From Planctomycetota bacterium (lineage in GTDB: Bacteria; Planctomycetota; JAJSAM01; JAJVHW01): 46,431 nt of DNA. The stretch covers positions 1 to 46,431 of the forward strand of contig JAJRVY010000234.1 in the NCBI GenBank assembly GCA_024277065.1, written 5' to 3'. Below, in pieces: positions 41,361 to 46,431 of the stretch. The notes under the pieces were generated by a model. That model ran no database searches. It saw only the letters and a program-made list of their open reading frames with translations, and was not told the DNA's origin. Position 1 is the stretch's first letter, and every line of letters begins with the position of its first letter. A program made the position numbers and the translations under genes.

Positions 41361-43018
41361 CGCCGTAGCCGCCATTCCCGCAGGTACGGCGCGAGCGGTC
41401 GCTCGAGCTGCGGATCGAGATGCTCCGCGACGTGGCCCGCGAGCCGCTCGAGGTCGCGATTCCAGAGGTCCACGCCACCCGCGGGGACGTCGGGCCGCTC
41501 GCCGTCCAGCCACGCCGTCAGCACGGCGGCCACCGCATCGATGTCACCCAGGGCGAGCGTGAGATCGATCGCGCGCAGCCGCGCCAGCGGCTCGAGCAGC
41601 GCGCGGTTCTCCTGCCGTCCGCGCGGGAAACGGTCGATCGCGGCCGCGTACTCGTCGCGGGCGCGGCGGGTCGCGGCGACGACGGCGTCGCCCTCCGTGC
41701 GGGCCGCCCTCGCCTCGAGCGCCTCTGCCAGCCGGAAGCGGGTCTTCGCGTCATCCGGCATCAGCCGAGCGGCCAGTTCGAGGTTCTCCACGGCACGCTC
41801 CACATCCCCCGCCCCGAGCGCGCTCATGCCGCGCCACACGCGCGAGCGCCAGTGGCGCGGCAGGCGTTCGGCGGTGCGCTGCCACAGGGTCGCGTCGCTC
41901 GCCCACGCCGGCGAGCCGTTCAGGCTGAACGCCGCGAGACAGGCGACCACGAGGGCGGCGGCGGGCAGCGCCCGACGCGACGTGGACGTGACCCGCGCGA
42001 CGACGATCGCCAGCGCGGGCAGGGCGAACAGCAGGAAGCGATCGGCGACGCGGATGTTCAGCGGCAGCGCGAGTTGGACGAACAGCGTCGGCACGAGAGC
42101 GACGAGAAACCACGCGGTGGCGATGCGCGTGCACCGCGGCACGAGAAGCGCGATCGCACCGAGCGCGGCGCACCCGAGCACGGCCCGCCCTCCCGCGCCG
42201 GCCGCTGCCCCGAGTTGCCAGTCGAAGACCCCGCCCACCGGCAGCAGCGCGTACCAGGCCTGATGGGCGAGCATGGAGGCTGCGGTGACCACGCCGATGG
42301 CGCCGCCCGGCAGGCCGCCCTCCTGGAACGGCTGCGCCAGCAGGACGTGGCGCAACCCGACGAACACGCCCACGAGGATGGCGGGCACGGCGGCACGCCG
42401 CAGCGCCGCCCCGGGCCGCTCACCCTGCAACGCCGCGACGAGGAACACGAACGCCGGCCAGACGACGGCCTGCTCCTTCGCCAGGAGCGCCGCGGCACCG
42501 AGTCCCCAGGCCACCAACGAGCGGCCCGGACGTTGCACGAGCAGGGCAGCCCAGACCAGAGCCGCAGCGAGCAGGTCCCCGCGCGACGAGATCCATGCCA
42601 CGCACTCGACCTGCACAGGGTGCACAGCGTAGACCAGCGCGCCCGCGGCGGCCGCGAGCGCGCTGCAGCCGACGCGCTGCAGGAGACGCGCGAGGACAGC
42701 GCTGGCGGCGCCGTGCAGGAACACGTTCACGAGATGCCCCCCCCAAGAGGCACTGCCGAAGACGAGGCGATCGAGGGCGAACGAGAGTGTGCGCAGCGGG
42801 CGCCAGAGCCCCGCGTGCGTGCCGTCGGCCGTCTGCACAGACGGATCGACGAACGCCCGCCAGAGGATCGACGGCTCACCGAGCGCGGCGTTGGCCTCCA
42901 CGAAGCGGTGGTCGTCGTAGACGAAGCCGTGGCCGATCGTCGGCACGAACACCAGGATCGCGGCGGCGGCGCAGACGATGGCGGGCCACGCAGCAACGCG
43001 TCCCCTCGCCGGAGTCAT
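41357..43018 (-). CDS. TMTC-like GT-C membrane glycosyltransferase with C-terminal TPR
   Basis: 553 residues, ATG of an ATGA overlap. About ten membrane helices. The N-terminal loop has 'GHGFVYDDHRFVEANAALG' (Asp 35/36, the GT-C catalytic-type acidic pair) and 'GLWRPLRTLSFALDRLVFG'; the family mark 'HPVQVECVAWISSRGDLLAA' follows. These are features of bacterial and eukaryotic TMTC O-mannosyltransferase-like proteins that use a lipid-linked sugar. Residues of about 395-545 carry TPR-like helices ('LGAGDVERAVENLELAARLM'). It probably transfers a sugar on the outer face of the inner membrane; acceptor unknown. Confidence 0.82.
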   Translation of the reverse strand: MTPARGRVAAWPAIVCAAAAILVFVPTIGHGFVYDDHRFVEANAALGEPSILWRAFVDPSVQTADGTHAGLWRPLRTLSFALDRLVFGSASWGGHLVNVFLHGAASAVLARLLQRVGCSALAAAAGALVYAVHPVQVECVAWISSRGDLLAAALVWAALLVQRPGRSLVAWGLGAAALLAKEQAVVWPAFVFLVAALQGERPGAALRRAAVPAILVGVFVGLRHVLLAQPFQEGGLPGGAIGVVTAASMLAHQAWYALLPVGGVFDWQLGAAAGAGGRAVLGCAALGAIALLVPRCTRIATAWFLVALVPTLFVQLALPLNIRVADRFLLFALPALAIVVARVTSTSRRALPAAALVVACLAAFSLNGSPAWASDATLWQRTAERLPRHWRSRVWRGMSALGAGDVERAVENLELAARLMPDDAKTRFRLAEALEARAARTEGDAVVAATRRARDEYAAAIDRFPRGRQENRALLEPLARLRAIDLTLALGDIDAVAAVLTAWLDGERPDVPAGGVDLWNRDLERLAGHVAEHLDPQLERPLAPYLREWRLRR

Positions 43019-44265
43019 GCGGTGCGCGCGGCCCGCCCCGCGCCGCCGTCCCGATGGTCCCGATGTTCGCTGCGTTCGCCGTGCTCGCTGCCTTCGCTGC
43101 CTTCGCTTCGTTCGCCGAGATGGGCGCGAATGCGCAGCGCGACCTCGTCCACGGTGATGTCACGGATGCAGACCGGCATGCGGCAGAGTGATGTCTTGTA
43201 GTTCATGTTGGTCAGGCACGGACTGCACGGCAGATCGCGGTAGAACGCGTGGCTGCCGGGAGAGAGCGGACCGTAGAGGAGCGGCGTGTTGGGTCCGAAG
43301 AAGGCGAACACCGGCACGCCGAGGGCGGAGCCGAGGTGCACGGGCGCCGTGTCGTTGGTGACGAGCAGGGTCGAGCGCGAGAGCAGCGCCACGAGGCCAG
43401 CGACGCCGAGCCGGCCGGCGCCGTCGATGGCGCGATCTGCGTGGCGCATGCCCGCCACGATGCGCGCCGTGAGCGCGCCCTCGGACGCGGTGCCGGTGAC
43501 GACGACCGACGCACCTTCCTCCTCGACGAGGCAGTCGGCCAGACGAGAGAACGACGCAGCCGGCCAGCGCCGCCCCTGGAAGTTGTCGCCCGAGCCGGGA
43601 TGCATAATGATCAGCGGCCCGGAGATCCGGGCATCGAGCAACAGCCGCTCCGACTGTTCGCGTCCGGCGGCGGTCACACGCAGCGCCGCCGGGCGGTATG
43701 TGCGCTGCGGGACGCCGGCAGCGCGCGCGAGATCGAGATAGGTCTGCCCCATGTGCTGCGTGTCGTCGTACGGCACGGGCTTGTGGTGGAGCGCGGCGCG
43801 GCTCTGTCCCGGCACGGAGAGACCGACGATCTGCCGCGCTCCGGCGAGCACCGCGACGATCGCCGACGCCCGCGCGAACTGCTCGAAGTCGATGCAGAGA
43901 TCGGGGCGCGCGCGGCGCGCACGGACGATCGTCGCGAGCAGCGTGGAGAGCAGCGCAAGCACGCTGTCGTCACGAACGTAGAGCCGCACGTCGAGCTCGT
44001 CGCACTCCTCGAGGAGATCGCGGTTGCGCGCGAACGAGACGAACACCAGACGCGCGTCGGGATAGCGCGCTCGAAGCAGGCGAATGACGGGGAGCAGGAG
44101 GACGATGTTGCCGAGCCCCCAGAATTTCACGAGTAGGATCGTGCGCGGCTCCAGCAGCTCGCGACGCGCCGCGAACATCTCGCGCAGCCCGCGCAGGGCG
44201 GCGAGCACGTGGCAGACGGCGATCCCCACGTAGCGATCGACGGCTTTGGCGGCGGAGAGGTTCAC
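43015..44265 (-). CDS. Glycosyltransferase family 9 (heptosyltransferase-like)
   Basis: 416 residues, GTG of a GTGA overlap. GT-B fold: 'RTILLVKFWGLGNIVLLLPV' (N-domain start), 'LIIMHPGSGDNFQGRRWPAA', 'LLVTNDTAPVHLGSALGVPV' and 'FFGPNTPLLYGPL' are hallmarks of the WaaC/WaaF/RfaF class that transfers heptose from ADP-heptose to lipopolysaccharide core. The donor here is not certain. The C-terminus carries a Cys-rich segment ('CSPCLTNMNYKTSLC') and then a low-complexity Ser/Glu/His/Arg tail encoded by short CGCTGCCTT-like repeats (about 43065-43116). Confidence 0.9.
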   Translation of the reverse strand: MNLSAAKAVDRYVGIAVCHVLAALRGLREMFAARRELLEPRTILLVKFWGLGNIVLLLPVIRLLRARYPDARLVFVSFARNRDLLEECDELDVRLYVRDDSVLALLSTLLATIVRARRARPDLCIDFEQFARASAIVAVLAGARQIVGLSVPGQSRAALHHKPVPYDDTQHMGQTYLDLARAAGVPQRTYRPAALRVTAAGREQSERLLLDARISGPLIIMHPGSGDNFQGRRWPAASFSRLADCLVEEEGASVVVTGTASEGALTARIVAGMRHADRAIDGAGRLGVAGLVALLSRSTLLVTNDTAPVHLGSALGVPVFAFFGPNTPLLYGPLSPGSHAFYRDLPCSPCLTNMNYKTSLCRMPVCIRDITVDEVALRIRAHLGERSEGSEGSEHGERSEHRDHRDGGAGRAARTA

Positions 44266-45407
44266 AGCCCCGCTGCTCCGCGGAAGACGTGCTCTGCCGA
44301 CGGCGGACGCTGCCACAGGAGGTTCATCTCGGTGTGACAGTTCCAGTAGCACGCCGTGCAACCTGCGAGGTCACGCCGCGCGGCGGCGAAGCGATCGGAC
44401 TTCCAGAACGCGGCCAACTCGTCGCCGCGGACCCGTCCGATGGGACGGTCGACCTCGGAGAGCGGCACACAGGGGAACACGCGGCCGTAGGCGTCGATCA
44501 CGAGGGACGTCGCGGGGGCGTGGCAGCGCAGGGGCGAGGGCCGCCCGGCGAAGCAGCGCGGGAACAGCGAGAGATAGGCGTCGCTGTTCTCGACGATCGT
44601 GCGCTCTCGCTTGAGGTGACGCAGGCGCTCGACGGCCCTCGCCATGCGCGCCGCCCAGGGCCGCGGGGGTGCGACGTCGCCGAGCTCGTCGCCGTCGTGA
44701 TACTCGTGCATGGGGATGAAGCCCACCGAGTCGGCCCCCAGGCGCTCGGCGAGATCGGCCATGGCCTCGACCTGATCGGCATTGTCGGGAGTGAGCACCG
44801 ACGTGATCCCGATGCGCGTACGGCGGCCGCGGGATGCGTGCCGATCGCGCGCGCCGGCGAGCGCAGCGATGCGGCCGGTGACCCGCTCGAACGACCCACG
44901 GTGCGCGCGAAGCCGGTCGTGGGTCGCGGCGTCGGCGCCGTCGAGCGAGACGTTGACGGAATCCAGCCCCATCGCGGCGAGGCGATCGACCAGCGCATCG
45001 TCCAGGAGGTGCGCGTTCGTGTTGACGTGCGTGACCATGCCCAGCTCGAGCGAGTACGCGAGCAGATCGGCGCAGTCCCGGCGCAGGAAGGGCTCGCCCC
45101 CCGTGAACCCGACGCCGGTCGTCCGCAGAGAGGCGAATCCGCGTAGCGCGGCCTTCCAGCCGTCGGTGTCGAACTCTTCCCAGCCCTCGGCGCGCCGTCG
45201 CGTGTGGCGCTGCGGCAACTCGCAGAACGTGCAGCGGTAGTTGCAGGCATAGGAGAGGATCACCGTCCCGAGGATCGGCCCGGACTCGGCCCGCCCGCCA
45301 CGAGCGGGGATCAGTGGGGCGAGCGTCTTCAGACCGGCGTCGAGAACGCTCTGCCATCCGCCGCTTTGCAGCCGCGACCGAACGACGTCCACGTACTGTT
45401 TCCTCAC
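44262..45407 (-). CDS. Radical SAM/SPASM protein (second of three)
   Basis: 381 residues, GTG of a GTGA overlap. 'LSYACNYRCTFCELPQRH' gives the cluster ligands Cys 55, 59 and 62; 'VGFTGGEPFLRRDC' is the SAM-binding GGEP, and 'VNVSLDGADAATHDRL' is also typical. The C-terminal SPASM-like region has 'LRCHAP', 'VFPCVPL' and 'LAGCTACYWNCHTEMN', enough Cys for an auxiliary [4Fe-4S] cluster. Such enzymes modify peptides, sugars or cofactors by radical chemistry. With the neighbouring transferases, a role in building a modified glycan or glycoconjugate is inferred. Confidence 0.9.
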   Translation of the reverse strand: MRKQYVDVVRSRLQSGGWQSVLDAGLKTLAPLIPARGGRAESGPILGTVILSYACNYRCTFCELPQRHTRRRAEGWEEFDTDGWKAALRGFASLRTTGVGFTGGEPFLRRDCADLLAYSLELGMVTHVNTNAHLLDDALVDRLAAMGLDSVNVSLDGADAATHDRLRAHRGSFERVTGRIAALAGARDRHASRGRRTRIGITSVLTPDNADQVEAMADLAERLGADSVGFIPMHEYHDGDELGDVAPPRPWAARMARAVERLRHLKRERTIVENSDAYLSLFPRCFAGRPSPLRCHAPATSLVIDAYGRVFPCVPLSEVDRPIGRVRGDELAAFWKSDRFAAARRDLAGCTACYWNCHTEMNLLWQRPPSAEHVFRGAAGL

Positions 45408-46429
45408 CGGAACCTCTTGGACACCGTGGGGTGCTCGTACTCACCGCACATCGCGCAGAGCGCCGGGAAGTCCCCGCGCGTGTGGGCCCCGCGGAGTGCG
45501 CGCATGGCCTCGCCGTTCCAGATCTCGGTCAGCGGTCGCGCCGTCGCGTCGCCCACCGTGAGGAGCCCCTCGCTGTCCACACAGCACGTCGTGACGCGAC
45601 CGTCCCACAGCACGACGAGTGTTCCGCGCCAGAGCTCCCGGCAGGGCGCGCTGCGGCGCTCGGCGACGATGCGCGGGATGGCCTGCACACGATCCGCAAT
45701 GCCCTTCCACTCCGCGAAGTACGTGTCGAGCGCCCCTTCCGTGGCCTGATCGACGACCATCGAGATGTCGATCCGCAGCGCGGCGCCCGCGGCGTCGCGC
45801 TCCTCCACCAGAGCGAGGATATCGCGCCGCAGGACGTCCAGATCGTAGCTGCGGATCGCCATGTGGGTGGCGTGATCGCCATCGACCGAGAACGTGATGC
45901 GATCGAGCCCGCACGCGAGCAGTTGCGCACGGTTCTCAGGTGACAGGTGCGTGCCGTTCGACGTGATCATCGTCCGCACGCCGTGGTCCGCGGCGTAGCG
46001 TGTGAGTTCGAAGAACTGCGGGTGCAGGAGCGGCTCGCCCCACTGGAACGCGAGCACGAAGTCGAGCTGCGGGTTCTCGTCGATGATGCGCCGGAACAGC
46101 GCCGGGTCCATGTAGCCCTTGGCGCGGCGCATGGTCGTGTTCACCGGACAGATCGTGCAGTTCAGGTTGCAGTGGTTGGTGAGTTCGAGGTTCACGCTGG
46201 ACAGCACGCCGGAGATCTCGCGTCCTGTGCGGAACGCCAACTCGTTGCGCAACGCGCTCCCGACCGCCTGGAGGGAAGGGAACTTCACCTCGAGCAGTTC
46301 GCGCACGTCCGGCTTGCCGAGGTAGTAGCGTGCACCGACCGAGGCAATCAGCCCGGCCAGCTTCCGCTCGATCGATCCCGGCTCACGTCGCACACGCCGC
46401 TCCTGCAACCCGGATGCCATCCTACTCAC
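45404..46429 (-). CDS. Radical SAM/SPASM protein (first of three)
   Basis: 341 residues from GTG 46429 (possibly a GTGA overlap with a gene just outside the window; ATG 46420 is an alternative). A helical N-terminal region (about 1-75) precedes 'LELTNHCNLNCTICPVNTTM' with Cys 87, 91 and 94. The SAM motif appears as 'AFQWGEPLLHP' (WGEP rather than GGEP). 'ITFSVDGDHATHMAIR' follows. The SPASM region has 'APCRELW', 'VTTCCVDSEG' and 'LCAMCGEYEHP'. Closest in style to radical SAM proteins of glycan and natural-product clusters. The operon may start upstream of the window. Confidence 0.88.
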   Translation of the reverse strand: MSRMASGLQERRVRREPGSIERKLAGLIASVGARYYLGKPDVRELLEVKFPSLQAVGSALRNELAFRTGREISGVLSSVNLELTNHCNLNCTICPVNTTMRRAKGYMDPALFRRIIDENPQLDFVLAFQWGEPLLHPQFFELTRYAADHGVRTMITSNGTHLSPENRAQLLACGLDRITFSVDGDHATHMAIRSYDLDVLRRDILALVEERDAAGAALRIDISMVVDQATEGALDTYFAEWKGIADRVQAIPRIVAERRSAPCRELWRGTLVVLWDGRVTTCCVDSEGLLTVGDATARPLTEIWNGEAMRALRGAHTRGDFPALCAMCGEYEHPTVSKRFR

Positions 46430-46431
46430 CC

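Overview
The window is GC-rich bacterial chromosome (roughly 70% G+C by eye). The genes are dense and mostly separated by 4-bp (ATGA or GTGA) or 1-bp (TGATG) overlaps. It encodes an LptD/OstA-type outer-membrane protein, many lipobox lipoproteins, a secretin-like lipoprotein, a RsbW/SpoIIE/STAS partner-switching operon and a very large Ser/Thr kinase, so the host is a Gram-negative-type bacterium. The mix resembles Planctomycetota or a neighbouring high-GC lineage. That assignment is an inference; there is no rRNA or tRNA here to prove it.

Layout. 1-141: end of an IS3-family insertion sequence, followed by tandem repeats and a gene-free stretch to 765. 766-5179: oligopeptide/dipeptide ABC transporter (binding lipoprotein and two permeases, no ATPase). 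5193-7111: a two-part satellite, a glycine-zipper lipoprotein, a membrane protein and its YtrA-type GntR regulator with a palindromic operator. 7144-14453: secreted transglutaminase-like protein, coaD, LptD-like protein and divergent comEC. 14477-16789: micro-lipoprotein, O-methyltransferase, MazG-like hydrolase, PrmC-like methyltransferase. 16916-21076: a disturbed zone with a frameshifted HEAT-repeat gene, a secretin-like lipoprotein whose 3' end runs into a repeat element, a flavin reductase followed by a full copy of that element, a CBS-domain protein and an internally deleted lon remnant. 21216-26386: fusA, two lipoproteins, a MoeB-rhodanese fusion and a hypothetical protein. 26451-31527: complete branched-chain amino acid (Liv) ABC transporter. 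31716-33215: PLP decarboxylase. 33293-35795: partner-switching operon. 35903-40180: kinase-ATPase-TPR giant. 40311-46429: tightly overlapped operon of three radical SAM/SPASM proteins, a family 9 glycosyltransferase and a TMTC-like GT-C/TPR membrane protein.

The main unexplained items are: (a) a repeat of about 240 bp with 18-bp inverted ends and two internal long stems, seen complete at 19783-20021 and as a half copy at 17687-17813, whose copy-to-copy changes keep RNA pairing as G-U; (b) the radical SAM/glycosyltransferase operon, whose last radical SAM gene carries an in-frame TAG inside its SPASM region; (c) a 30-residue lipoprotein gene; (d) an STAS-PilZ fusion inside the partner-switching operon. 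TAG is also the normal stop of fusA and several other genes here, so genome-wide recoding is unlikely.
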